A stretch of 64,000 nucleotides of DNA, taken from contig JAEZNO010000013.1 in assembly GCA_023441805.1 (NCBI GenBank), forward strand, positions 1 to 64,000, in the 5' to 3' direction. The stretch comes from Bacteroidota bacterium. GTDB taxonomy: Bacteria; Bacteroidota; Bacteroidia; Bacteroidales; Lentimicrobiaceae. The notes beneath the pieces were generated by a model, which made no database searches, was not told where the DNA came from, and saw only the letters and a list, made by a program, of their open reading frames with translations. The position numbers and the translations under genes are program-made. Shown here one piece after another: positions 54,019-62,559 of this stretch. Position 1 is the stretch's first letter; each line of letters starts with the position of its first letter.

Positions 54019-55104
54019 TCAGACTTTTTGTAACACACCTTCATAAATGTCAATCATACACAATAACTGCTCAGAATAATTGTAAATATCATCAAGGCAA
54101 GTGATTTCTACTTTTGTTTCTTTCTTCTGATCATTGAAGAGTCCAATGTATTTTTTTGAGCCATTAAGATATAATCTGCAGATAGGTTTTCTGTTATTAT
54201 CTTCATAAAGAATAGCAAAATAACTTTGAGCATCCCTTTAATATATCTTTGAAATTGGGATCCTTTTTCGTAGAATAGATTTAGTAATCATGAATCCCTC
54301 TATCTCTTCAACAGTTGTTACAACTTTGTTTTCAGTTTCCAAAGTGGCTTCAGCATTGGCTGTAGTTTGACTTACTTCCTTTTCGTTGTCTTTTTCTTTA
54401 TCGAGGGCTGATTTAAGTCTTTCTGTAATTAAATCACTTATAACTTGGGAGTACGATTTCTTTGTAAGATTAGTAAATTGTTCAAGAACTTTAGCTGTGA
54501 TCACTGATGGGTATACCTGTTTAGCATAGTGTTTAACTAATTCAGGTGAAGGATTGATAATTTCAGAGTTTATTAAAGCTTTTAATTCAAGAGTGTACTT
54601 AAGTTCGGCAGCAGTATTTACTATACTATCAACATCAAAGTATGATTTATGGAATTTCTTCAATTCCTCAAGTTGATTATCTTTTATTTCAGTAATATTG
54701 AATTCAAGGAATGGTTTTTCATCCATTTTGTTCGGAGCAGCCAAATCAGAGTAAAATTTATAATTTATTCCATTTGTCAATAATCCAAACCTTGCTTTTG
54801 ACACATGAAAGTACCTTAATAATTGACCATCGTGTACATTCAAATTTTGCTGCCAATGTTTACACTCAATTAGAATAGTTGGTTTGCCATCTTTAAAAAT
54901 GGCATAATCGATTTTCTCACCCTTTTTTGTTCCAATATCGCAAATAAATTCAGGCATGACTTCAATAGGATTAAACACATCATATCCCAAACATTGGATA
55001 AATGGCATTATAAAAGCATTCTTTGTTGCTTCTTCAGTCAATATCTGCTCTTTTAACTTAGTGACTCTGTCACTAATTTGTTTGATTTGGTCTTTGAAAT
55101 CCAT
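54019..55104 (-). pseudogene. HSDR_N-type restriction nuclease interrupted by an in-frame stop
   Basis: From ATG 55104, 288 residues read to a TAA at 54238-54240. The same frame stays open past the stop to TGA 54019-54021, adding 72 residues that clearly belong to the family C-terminus (RDAQSYFAILYEDNNRKPIC, then KKYIGLFND and DDIYNYSEQL). The N-terminal PD-(D/E)XK nuclease fold has Asp66 and Glu80-Cys-Lys82 (KIDYAIF ... ILIECKHW). Full length would be about 361, usual for stand-alone HSDR_N_2 type I restriction-like proteins. The nuclease core is intact, so the truncated protein might still act. A sequencing error or read-through is possible. Confidence 0.85.
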
Positions 55105-55190
55105 GATGGTTTATTTTTTAATTTGAATTCCTTATTAAGTTAATTTTATATATTAATACGTATTGGAGAATTTTAAATAACCATCCTGCA

Positions 55191-57572
55191 TTAATTCACC
55201 ACTCCAAGAAATTCTCCTACCACTATAAAATTATCTTCTTCATTGAGAATAATTGGTTTGTAGGATAAATTTAATGGTTTAAGGATAATCTGTTCGTGCA
55301 TCCACTCTCCGGTTTCTTTGTCATAATGCTTCAGACTGGAGTATTGCTTAATCGAGTAACTTCCTTGGTTTTCAGAATCGTAATGATTATTATGCTGTAC
55401 AAGCACTATTTTGTTATTACGTGTGCCGGGTACCGGAGCCCTAAATACACATAAATCGCCATCTGATATAAGTGGTTCCATTGAATGGCCGGTTGCTTTG
55501 ACCACAAACATTCCTTTACTGAGTCGGCCAATTCCTTCAACTTTCACCCATCCCTCTTCATTAACAATCTGCCATTCTCCAAATGCACCGCAGGCAGCTT
55601 TTATCGAATAGTATGGAAGGTAGTCTATGTACTTGACATCGTCATTTACTTCAATCTCTATACGTGGTGTTATTTTTATAATCGGAGCTATCGGCTCAGA
55701 TGATTCACTTCCCTGTGTCTTGATATTGGCCTTGAAATATTCAGCTAAATCTTTGTCACAACAGAAAATGTAACACCCTTTCATACCTCGTGTCATCAGG
55801 GTACGGTATGTATTTTTGATAATCCTGTCAGTTAAATCAGCACTTATAGGATCATTCTGCTTCTGCTTATTCCTCAAACCTTTGACTGACTGATCCATGC
55901 TTGAACGTTCAAACACATCAGTAATGATCTTGCCATTCTTAAACCTGAGGTCTTTACCAATAATGACCCCTACATAATCAAGTTCCAGTCCCTGACAAGT
56001 ATGTATACATCCTATTTCATTCACAGAGTTGTTAGCAATTATCCATTTACTACCATCCTTTGTCAAATTCCAGGTCATCTCAAAATTGAATTCCGGAATG
56101 ATTACATCCTTCATGAATGGCCTATTTTTGCTTTTCCAATCCCAACAATAGCCTGCGACCATTCTTGACTTATTGTTGACTGCGTTTCTTTCTTTTATAG
56201 TTGCTAGCAGTTCATTTGGATCATCAAATACCCTAAAATCAAATTCATTCTCTGAGAGTTTGAAGTTTGCAGTTTCTCTTATCTGTAACATTTGATCAAG
56301 CCATGCAGGATAGGCATTTGAACCATTGCACCTAAACTGTGATGCTAGTTTCAGGTGCTTCACGGTAGCCTTCATTTCCCTGGCCCACTTTTCGAGTTGC
56401 TTTTTTGTGCCAATATCCCTAACATGGATACGCTGGTCATCATCAATAAAGAACACACTGAATTTTGAGGCTCTCATAATCTCTTTAGCCTGATTCTCAC
56501 CAAGGTTACCAAATAAGCCACTTTTTGCATTCAGGCGATGAGCCTCATCCACAATCAGGTTATCATACGTATTCTCCTCAACCCCATAGAAGGAACCTGT
56601 CCCACCAAAAAGATTGTCAATGGCTGTTCTCCTTAAAGTACCGGTCAAAAGGGTTTTATAAACTTCCCTTGGAGCACTGTTTTTTGAAACAAGTTTCGTA
56701 ACCAGGTTTCTCTTAGTCAATTCAACAAGAAGATTTATAGCAACAACACTCTTACCTGTACCGGGTCCTCCTTCCACAATTAGCACCTGCTTCTTACCGA
56801 TATCAGCTTTCATTGCCATATCGATAGCTGTCTCATAAACAAGTTTCTGATCATCAATCATTATGAACTCCCGGTTACCTTTCAACATTGAGGCCAGACT
56901 GTCAGCTAATTGTTTTGATGGTCGAATGCGTCCATTCTCTATCTTGTAAAGAATGTCCATTGAATCACCGTATTTAATATACTTCCTGATAAACTCTCTG
57001 AGTTTCAATGCGTCAGGACTAAGGAACACCGGTGCTTTAGCAATGTGTTCACCGTAGAAAGGATGATCAATTACCTTATCAGGTTTATAATTGTGTAAAT
57101 AAGCACAAGGAATAAGTGAAATTTCCTCCTCACGAACAGTCTCATTAAAATCTTCAATCAGAGCAGCATACGACCAAGCTTGGTATGAGGGATGCTCTGT
57201 TTCAGTTACAGTGCCATTTAACAGAGTACGTACTATTGCATCCTTCTGAGTCAATTCCGCTGACGACCACTGTTTTAATTCGATGATAACCACCTGCTCT
57301 TTTTGATCTTCATTTAAGCCACTTATAATAAAATCGATTCTTTTAGAGGTGAGCGGAATCTGAAATTCAATCGAAATACTCGAATCATCCGGTATTCCAT
57401 CATCAGTCATTATCCTGTACATATAACCCAGAGAATTCTTAAATGAAAGAACCTCATGTTTGGAAGTATGCCTTCCTAAATGCTCAAAGAATGCCTGGTG
57501 AACTATATTTTCAATTTCATTAGTAAGAACATCATTAAGAAATCCTTCTTTTGATGATTGGTAAACGATCAT
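55191..57572 (-). CDS. PD-(D/E)XK nuclease - DUF2075 helicase - S24/LexA peptidase fusion
   Basis: 793 residues. 1-200: nuclease-like domain with Asp80 and Glu98-Leu-Lys100 (KRIDFII ... VIIELKQW). 235-620: DUF2075/Schlafen-type superfamily 1-like helicase with Walker A GGPGTGKS (268-275), Walker B LIVDEAH (339-345), FFIDDDQR, IHTCQGLELDYVGV and TYRTLMTRGMKG. 645-793: S24/LexA peptidase with Ser697 in GHSMEP and Lys742 in SIKQ as the catalytic dyad. A Cys661-Gly662 bond lies 35 residues before Ser697, as at UmuD's cleavage site. It probably cleaves itself to separate the modules. Second gene of a minus-strand trio with a MazG-like protein and a restriction-like nuclease. Confidence 0.9.
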   Translation of the reverse strand: MIVYQSSKEGFLNDVLTNEIENIVHQAFFEHLGRHTSKHEVLSFKNSLGYMYRIMTDDGIPDDSSISIEFQIPLTSKRIDFIISGLNEDQKEQVVIIELKQWSSAELTQKDAIVRTLLNGTVTETEHPSYQAWSYAALIEDFNETVREEEISLIPCAYLHNYKPDKVIDHPFYGEHIAKAPVFLSPDALKLREFIRKYIKYGDSMDILYKIENGRIRPSKQLADSLASMLKGNREFIMIDDQKLVYETAIDMAMKADIGKKQVLIVEGGPGTGKSVVAINLLVELTKRNLVTKLVSKNSAPREVYKTLLTGTLRRTAIDNLFGGTGSFYGVEENTYDNLIVDEAHRLNAKSGLFGNLGENQAKEIMRASKFSVFFIDDDQRIHVRDIGTKKQLEKWAREMKATVKHLKLASQFRCNGSNAYPAWLDQMLQIRETANFKLSENEFDFRVFDDPNELLATIKERNAVNNKSRMVAGYCWDWKSKNRPFMKDVIIPEFNFEMTWNLTKDGSKWIIANNSVNEIGCIHTCQGLELDYVGVIIGKDLRFKNGKIITDVFERSSMDQSVKGLRNKQKQNDPISADLTDRIIKNTYRTLMTRGMKGCYIFCCDKDLAEYFKANIKTQGSESSEPIAPIIKITPRIEIEVNDDVKYIDYLPYYSIKAACGAFGEWQIVNEEGWVKVEGIGRLSKGMFVVKATGHSMEPLISDGDLCVFRAPVPGTRNNKIVLVQHNNHYDSENQGSYSIKQYSSLKHYDKETGEWMHEQIILKPLNLSYKPIILNEEDNFIVVGEFLGVVN

Positions 57573-57654
57573 GTCAGGTTGTATCTATTTGATAATTACT
57601 TACACAACAACAGTTCTACAAACCGGCAGAACACAGTCTGTCCTTTATCGATAA

Positions 57655-57993
57655 TTATAGTTCATTATATTTCTTAGAGGTACCCTTAGCCTTTTCAACT
57701 GGGTATTTCTCCCCATTCTTATTAATTTTTTCCAAAACGATATCAAAAATATCAAGCTGATGTTTTTCTGCAAGAAGGAAGGAATAGGCCAGAATATCAG
57801 CAAGTTCCTCCTTAATGTCCTCACCTGTAATTCGATCAACTTCTTCGGTATTTTTCCATAAGAATCGCTCATTTAACTCAGAAGCTTCAATAGAAATCGC
57901 CAAAGCAAGATCCTTAGAATTGTGAAATTGTTTCCAATCACGCTTGTCTCTGAATTCTATCAACTTATTGATAACCTGCCTATATTTATCCAT
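57655..57993 (-). CDS. MazG-like nucleotide pyrophosphohydrolase
   Basis: 112 residues, all-alpha NTP-PPase family. The metal-binding helices are SIEASELNERFLW (E-x-x-E) and KEELADILAYSF (E-x-x-D). Probably hydrolyses (d)NTPs to monophosphates; related short proteins include dCTPase/iMazG types. Own promoter at 58015-58022. The nuclease-helicase gene follows 82 bp downstream, and I recall this pair being adjacent in other bacteria, suggesting joint function in nucleotide depletion or damage control. Confidence 0.85.
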   Translation of the reverse strand: MDKYRQVINKLIEFRDKRDWKQFHNSKDLALAISIEASELNERFLWKNTEEVDRITGEDIKEELADILAYSFLLAEKHQLDIFDIVLEKINKNGEKYPVEKAKGTSKKYNEL

Positions 57994-58014
57994 AGCCTTA
58001 TAATATTCCTAGCT

Positions 58015-58022
58015 CAAAGGTA
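58015..58022 (-). promoter_or_regulatory. -7 promoter element for the MazG-like/nuclease cassette
   Basis: Minus-strand TACCTTTG, exact consensus, 21 nt before ATG 57993. Confidence 0.55.
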
Positions 58023-58072
58023 TAAGTTTAACAGAATAGTGTTACCCAGATTAACCATAATTTCTTGCCCTA

Positions 58073-58387
58073 CTACCTCCTTGCTCTCCTCCATGCAGTA
58101 ATCAATACCACCTGACTTAACAGCATCATTACAATAATTATCAAAACCCCAATTATGATTGAAACGGCAAAAAGCGACAGTGTTATAGCTGTGAAGATAA
58201 TCACACCTCCTGAAATCCACATGATCCTTCTCCAGTTTGCCAGGAAGGCTTGAAGATCAATTTTACTCCTTTCCTCAGGTGATAAATTCCAATAACCGGC
58301 AAGATAGTATTTAGCGTTCTTCTCAGTAATGATGTACGAGCTTCCAATTATAATTACAGAGACTAAAATGCTGAAGATTATTATCAT
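58073..58387 (-). CDS. DUF3784 family membrane protein
   Basis: 104 residues with membrane segments at 1-20, 55-75 and 77-97 and the hallmark motif NAKYYLAGYWNLSPEERSKIDLQ between the first two, matching DUF3784. Function unknown. On the same strand as the defence-like cassette but separated by 79 bp and a promoter. Confidence 0.75.
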   Translation of the reverse strand: MIIIFSILVSVIIIGSSYIITEKNAKYYLAGYWNLSPEERSKIDLQAFLANWRRIMWISGGVIIFTAITLSLFAVSIIIGVLIIIVMMLLSQVVLITAWRRARR

Positions 58388-58409
58388 AAGTCTGTCGGTG
58401 TTGCAAAAA

Positions 58410-59009
58410 CTACTCCCTTCTATCGCTCCAACTGCATTTTCTCACATCGCCTGATCTATACTCAGTCCAGGTGCCTTCAAACTGATTGTTTCTAAACCCG
58501 ATTGAGGAGCCGTAGAGTGCATCATACTGCAATTTGCCCTTCTCATCAATAAAGAAATGAGTCACGAACCTTCCATTAAAGGTGCCTGTATGCGTTTGAT
58601 CTTTATCTTCAAAGAATTTGTAAGAACCTTTAATGAACCCTCGTTTTAATAAAGCGAATTCATCATCAATCTTCATTTGTGCAGTATCGACCTTTATGAC
58701 ACCCTGGAAGTCACAGATATTACCCTTAACATCTGTTTGACCATATACCAGGTAATGCAATTGATTTTCAGGATCCTGAATTACAGAGATAAAGTGAACA
58801 TCAATCCTTTGCTGCTCTTCGCCAATAAAACCTCGTTTAACCAGTTGATCATTTTCAACCGGGATACTGTCAAGAGTCCAGAGGTCAGAGAAGTCCACTT
58901 GTCGTGCCTGATCAAGAAAATCTCTGGAATTTTGACCGAAGGTAATCTGGCAAATTGCCAGTGTGATTAACAGCATTGTGTGTTTGAAAAATGCAATTAT
59001 ATTTTCCAT
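58410..59009 (-). CDS. Secreted protein of unknown function
   Basis: 199 residues from ATG 59009, with a signal peptide ending near CQITFGQ; ATG 58976 would give a shorter signal. The mature part is beta-rich (VHFISVIQDPENQLHYLVYGQT, GTFNGRFVTHFFIDEKG, FEGTWTEYRSGDVRKCSW) like lipocalin/MORN-type sensors, but I do not recognise a family. It is 22 bp upstream of the DUF3784 gene, so the two may be one transcript. Confidence 0.65.
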   Translation of the reverse strand: MENIIAFFKHTMLLITLAICQITFGQNSRDFLDQARQVDFSDLWTLDSIPVENDQLVKRGFIGEEQQRIDVHFISVIQDPENQLHYLVYGQTDVKGNICDFQGVIKVDTAQMKIDDEFALLKRGFIKGSYKFFEDKDQTHTGTFNGRFVTHFFIDEKGKLQYDALYGSSIGFRNNQFEGTWTEYRSGDVRKCSWSDRRE

Positions 59010-59128
59010 GAATGTCTGCAATTACTGCAAAATGGGTTTGTTGCAAAATGTATTATCAATGTTATGGATCAAATATAAAGACATTTTGGGTTGTAATTGG
59101 TTTCAATATTATATTTAAGCCTTAAATT

Positions 59129-59590
59129 ATGAAAAAGCTTCTGATAATCATAAATTTAGTGCTTGTAATGCTGGTCACGGGAGTATTCTGGGGTACCTGG
59201 TTTACGCTTACACGTTCACTTGATGTATTTCCGGCTGAATCTTTCATCCTTATCGGGAAAACCATCATCAGCAATGTAGCTTGGCCAATGAGGATCCTGA
59301 TGCCTGTTACGTTAATATGCTTGCTTGTAATTTGTATCTTCTCAAAGAATCACAAGCCCTCACTATATTTCTTCGCAGGCTCATTTCTACTGATGCTGAT
59401 AACCCTGCTAATCACTGTAATTGTTGAAGTACCTATTGATAATGAGATTAAAAACTGGACAGTCAGTACTCTTCCCGGGAACTGGACATCCTTACGCTCC
59501 CGATGGGATGTATTTCACACCCTAAGGACTTTCACCAGTATCCTAAGTTTTATTGCTCTAAGTATCGGGGTGACGAGATGGGTTCAATAA
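59129..59590 (+). CDS. DUF1772 family four-TM membrane protein
   Basis: 153 residues with four membrane spans (about 5-25, 50-70, 78-98, 130-150). The motif VPIDNEIKNW ... PGNWTSLRSRWDVFHTLRT matches DUF1772 (anthrone oxygenase-like) with its conserved N-x-x-I, R-W and H-x-x-R. Function in bacteria is unproved. Isolated gene. Confidence 0.75.
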   Translation: MKKLLIIINLVLVMLVTGVFWGTWFTLTRSLDVFPAESFILIGKTIISNVAWPMRILMPVTLICLLVICIFSKNHKPSLYFFAGSFLLMLITLLITVIVEVPIDNEIKNWTVSTLPGNWTSLRSRWDVFHTLRTFTSILSFIALSIGVTRWVQ

Positions 59591-59637
59591 TTGATATGAG
59601 CGGCTTCCATTTCAGTTTGTGAGCTTTTGTCGAACCA

Positions 59638-60381
59638 TTATAATTTCACAAACTCTCCTTCGCCATTATCAATGCACTTCAACTCAAATGGGTTGCCTGT
59701 GTAATATATGCTGCCAATGTTGGTTATTTCTGCTTCGAGGATATGGTTTGCATGTACATAACAGTTGTTAGTGCCCTGATTTCGAATGTATACAATATCT
59801 GAGTCGAGTGATCCACAGAAAAATGGACCATAGCTGTTTGCATATATGGTTGTCATCTTCGATTTGCCTGTGACTTTAAAGTCAACGGTTCCATAGTGCA
59901 AACCCATATTAAGGCGGTTGCAATCAACATTAATATTGACTGAGCCTCCTCCTCCCCATACATTAATTTCTAAGGTATCTATTTGCACTAATCCGCTTGT
60001 ACTTATGTCTCCGGAACTTTCATAGCGTATCGACTTCAGGGCCGGTGATGTGATATGAACATCCAATTTATGTTTGTAACTGCGAGCCCAATTACATGAA
60101 AGGTCATTGGTTATTACCAGTACACTATCTTTTATCACTGTACCGACCGACTTCACCAGATTCTCTGCACCACTAACTTCAATCGAAAAGTGATCACCCT
60201 GACTGATGATAAGGTTCACATTTTCGTACATGCTGATTGCATGAAAATATGATACCGGACGTTCTTCGGTAATTTGGTTACCGGGAGTAGTAAAACAATC
60301 ATCCAGATTTTCCTTTTTACAGGATGTAACTAGTGCTATTGTAAGAATAATAGCTATTATGTGTCTGTTACTCATCATCAT
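59638..60381 (-). CDS. DUF2807 (GIN-domain) lipoprotein
   Basis: 247 residues. Lipoprotein signal with Cys21 (ALVTSCKK), then a right-handed beta-helix-like DUF2807 head domain (AISMYENVNLIISQGDHFSIEVSGAENLV, VHITSPALKSIRYESSGDI). Bacteroidota carry many of these surface or periplasmic proteins of unknown role. The start overlaps the upstream PagL-like gene by 4 bp (ATGA), so the two are coupled. Confidence 0.85.
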   Translation of the reverse strand: MMMSNRHIIAIILTIALVTSCKKENLDDCFTTPGNQITEERPVSYFHAISMYENVNLIISQGDHFSIEVSGAENLVKSVGTVIKDSVLVITNDLSCNWARSYKHKLDVHITSPALKSIRYESSGDISTSGLVQIDTLEINVWGGGGSVNINVDCNRLNMGLHYGTVDFKVTGKSKMTTIYANSYGPFFCGSLDSDIVYIRNQGTNNCYVHANHILEAEITNIGSIYYTGNPFELKCIDNGEGEFVKL

Positions 60382-61514
60382 AGCCAGTATTGTTTAACCT
60401 TAAATCGGTAACCAAGTCCAAATGCAACATAATCAGCTCTTGCATAATGTGTTTTGAGATTCACCGACAAATACAAGTTTCTTATCAGGATATAATTAAT
60501 ACCAAGTTTATAATAAGAGATTCCTTCGTTTAATCCCCCTCCTGTATAGAATCCCAAGCCCAAAGGGAAAGACAATCTGGAGAGTACAACCTCGTACATG
60601 ATTGAGATACCGGGCTTAATAATTTTGTACTTCTCATCGTATTCAATTCCTTTTATGCCAAGATAATGTGCATCCGATCCATCATACGATAAATCAAGTG
60701 CCAAGCCTGCTTTACTCTTGTAACTTATACTCTTCAGTGCTGTAAATGAACCGGCGATAATATCATATCTCTTATCTGAGACCTCTCCAATATCTTTTAT
60801 TCCAAAACTTGTACCTACTCTGAATTCCAGAAATTTATGTCCATCAAATTCAAACATTTCAAGTTTTGGCCTTATGGTTCGTTTGATGTATGGATTTTCT
60901 TTGTTGATACGGAAAGCAGCACCCATTGATACTGAGGGTATATTAAGACCAAAATTGGGGGTTTTCATTGAACCGTTTGAGAAATGCATTAACTGCACTC
61001 CTCCCGAAAGTTGAAGATGGTTCACCGGTTTCCATCTAAACTCCATCATCAGGTTTATTGCTGCATTAAGATGTGAACCTATGGCTATATACTTATAGTT
61101 TTCCAGTCGGTCAAATTTCTTGGTCAGATATCCCAGTCCGGCTGATAGTCTGAAATCCAGCTCAGCCTTATCGCTCTTCTTCAAAGGGAAAGAGATATAA
61201 GGCATAAAAGCATGCGCACGCCCCAGCACATCAGGGTTGCCAAGCCAGGCGTTCCAATATGTAAATCCCATTACAGGGTACTGGTACATAACCTCCCACT
61301 GATTCTTACCATATGTAGCCCTTGCCAGAGTAAATTCAAAAGAAGGTAAGTGTGAGTTGAAAGTTTCCATTTCAAGATGATGGGCAATCAGAAAGCCATA
61401 ATTGGCTCTCGTTTCAACCATCAGGTTGGGTGCCTGAAAGCTGTGCGGTTTCTGAGCTTTAACACTATGTGACAGCAACAGACCTGCTATGCAACAAATT
61501 AAGTAGCAACTCAT
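60378..61514 (-). CDS. PagL-like acyloxyacyl hydrolase barrel
   Basis: 378 residues from ATG 61514, chosen for its signal peptide (MSCYLICCIAGLLLSHSVKAQ); the frame stays open up to 61700, including an ATG at 61610. Outer-membrane barrel of the acyloxyacyl hydrolase family: LMHFSNGSMKTPNFGLN contains the His-x-Ser-Asn motif of PagL, which removes the 3-position acyl chain of lipid A. The barrel is longer than Salmonella PagL (about 185 residues). Operon with the DUF2807 gene. Confidence 0.82.
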   Translation of the reverse strand: MSCYLICCIAGLLLSHSVKAQKPHSFQAPNLMVETRANYGFLIAHHLEMETFNSHLPSFEFTLARATYGKNQWEVMYQYPVMGFTYWNAWLGNPDVLGRAHAFMPYISFPLKKSDKAELDFRLSAGLGYLTKKFDRLENYKYIAIGSHLNAAINLMMEFRWKPVNHLQLSGGVQLMHFSNGSMKTPNFGLNIPSVSMGAAFRINKENPYIKRTIRPKLEMFEFDGHKFLEFRVGTSFGIKDIGEVSDKRYDIIAGSFTALKSISYKSKAGLALDLSYDGSDAHYLGIKGIEYDEKYKIIKPGISIMYEVVLSRLSFPLGLGFYTGGGLNEGISYYKLGINYILIRNLYLSVNLKTHYARADYVAFGLGYRFKVKQYWL

Positions 61515-61714
61515 TTTATGCTTTCGGCCACCTTGTATAATTGGGCGCACTTTTAGCACCCCAGCCTTTTGCTTTGACCGATTGCACCACGACTCATACT
61601 TTCTTCTCATTGATTCAGAGAAGTTTGAAATCCTAAAGTATGGTTCAGTTCTGCACACAGCAACATAAGGATTGATGAGTAAACAAAAGTACAAAAGCAC
61701 AGGTTAGGTTTTAT

Positions 61715-61722
61715 TAACTTTG
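61715..61722 (+). promoter_or_regulatory. -7 promoter element for mazG
   Basis: TAACTTTG, exact consensus, 15 nt before ATG 61738 and overlapping the alternative TTG 61720. Confidence 0.55.
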
Positions 61723-61737
61723 CAAAAACTAATCGTG

Positions 61738-62505
61738 ATGGATAAAAGGCTTGAAGCATTTGGCAAGCTTCTGGAAATAATGGATGAGCTAAGGGCAAAA
61801 TGCCCCTGGGACAAAAAGCAAACACTCGACACACTCCGTTATCTCACAATTGAAGAAATGTATGAACTCAGTGATGCTATCATTGAGCGTGATATGGATG
61901 ATATCAAAAAGGAATTAGGCGATTTGATGCTGCACCTTGTTTTCTACTCAAAGATTGCTTCAGAGCAGAATGCCTTCGATATAACCGATGTCCTTGAATC
62001 AATTAATGAGAAGCTAATTCGACGTCATCCTCACATTTATGGTGATGTAGAAGCTAATGATGCTGAAACAGTTAAGAAAAACTGGGAAAAGATAAAGATG
62101 ACCGAAGGACGCAAGTCTGTCCTTAGTGGAGTGCCGGTTAGTCTACCGGCTATGGTAAAAGCCTACAGAATTCAGGAGAAGGCTCGCGGAGTAGGTTTCG
62201 ATTGGGAGCATGCAGGTCAGGTTTGGAATAAGGTGCAGGAAGAATTAAGTGAACTGGAACTGGAGAAGCTTAATGGATCAAAAGAGAAGATTGAGGATGA
62301 ATTTGGCGATTTACTTTTTGCACTAATCAACTATGCTCGTTTCATTGAAGTCAACCCTGAAGATGCTCTTGAACGTACCAACCGGAAGTTCATAAAGCGT
62401 TTTCAGTTTATTGAAGACAGGGTAAATGAGGAAGGTAAATCAATGCACGACATGACACTTAGCCAGCTTGACGTTTATTGGAATGAAGCAAAAAAGCATT
62501 TTTGA
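61738..62505 (+). CDS. mazG: Nucleoside triphosphate pyrophosphohydrolase MazG
   Basis: 255 residues with two tandem MazG folds. CPWDKKQTLDTLRYLTIEEMYELSDAI and KKELGDLMLHLVFYSKIA in the first, SELELEKLNGSKEKIEDEFGDLLFALINYARF in the second, with the E-x-x-E/E-x-x-D metal sites. Cleans the NTP pool of aberrant nucleotides and lowers ppGpp-related signals in E. coli. The peroxiredoxin gene's -33 element overlaps its stop. Confidence 0.95.
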   Translation: MDKRLEAFGKLLEIMDELRAKCPWDKKQTLDTLRYLTIEEMYELSDAIIERDMDDIKKELGDLMLHLVFYSKIASEQNAFDITDVLESINEKLIRRHPHIYGDVEANDAETVKKNWEKIKMTEGRKSVLSGVPVSLPAMVKAYRIQEKARGVGFDWEHAGQVWNKVQEELSELELEKLNGSKEKIEDEFGDLLFALINYARFIEVNPEDALERTNRKFIKRFQFIEDRVNEEGKSMHDMTLSQLDVYWNEAKKHF

Positions 62506-62534
62506 CAGTTGCATTAGTATATTCACTAAGTTTG
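62501..62534 (+). promoter_or_regulatory. Promoter for the peroxiredoxin-like gene
   Basis: TTTG (62501-62504, overlapping the mazG stop) and TAAGTTTG (62527-62534), spacing 22 bp; ATG 62560 is 25 nt downstream. Confidence 0.5.
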
Positions 62535-62559
62535 TGTTATAAATCAACAAATCATTGAA

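Noticed and set aside
57645..57872. 75-codon minus-strand frame overlapping the MazG-like gene
   Set aside because: Alternative frame of the MazG-like gene; the metal-binding motifs are in the 57655-57993 frame.
58014..58220. 68-codon minus-strand frame overlapping the DUF3784 gene
   Set aside because: It lies in another frame of the DUF3784 coding sequence, which has the better family match and membrane topology.
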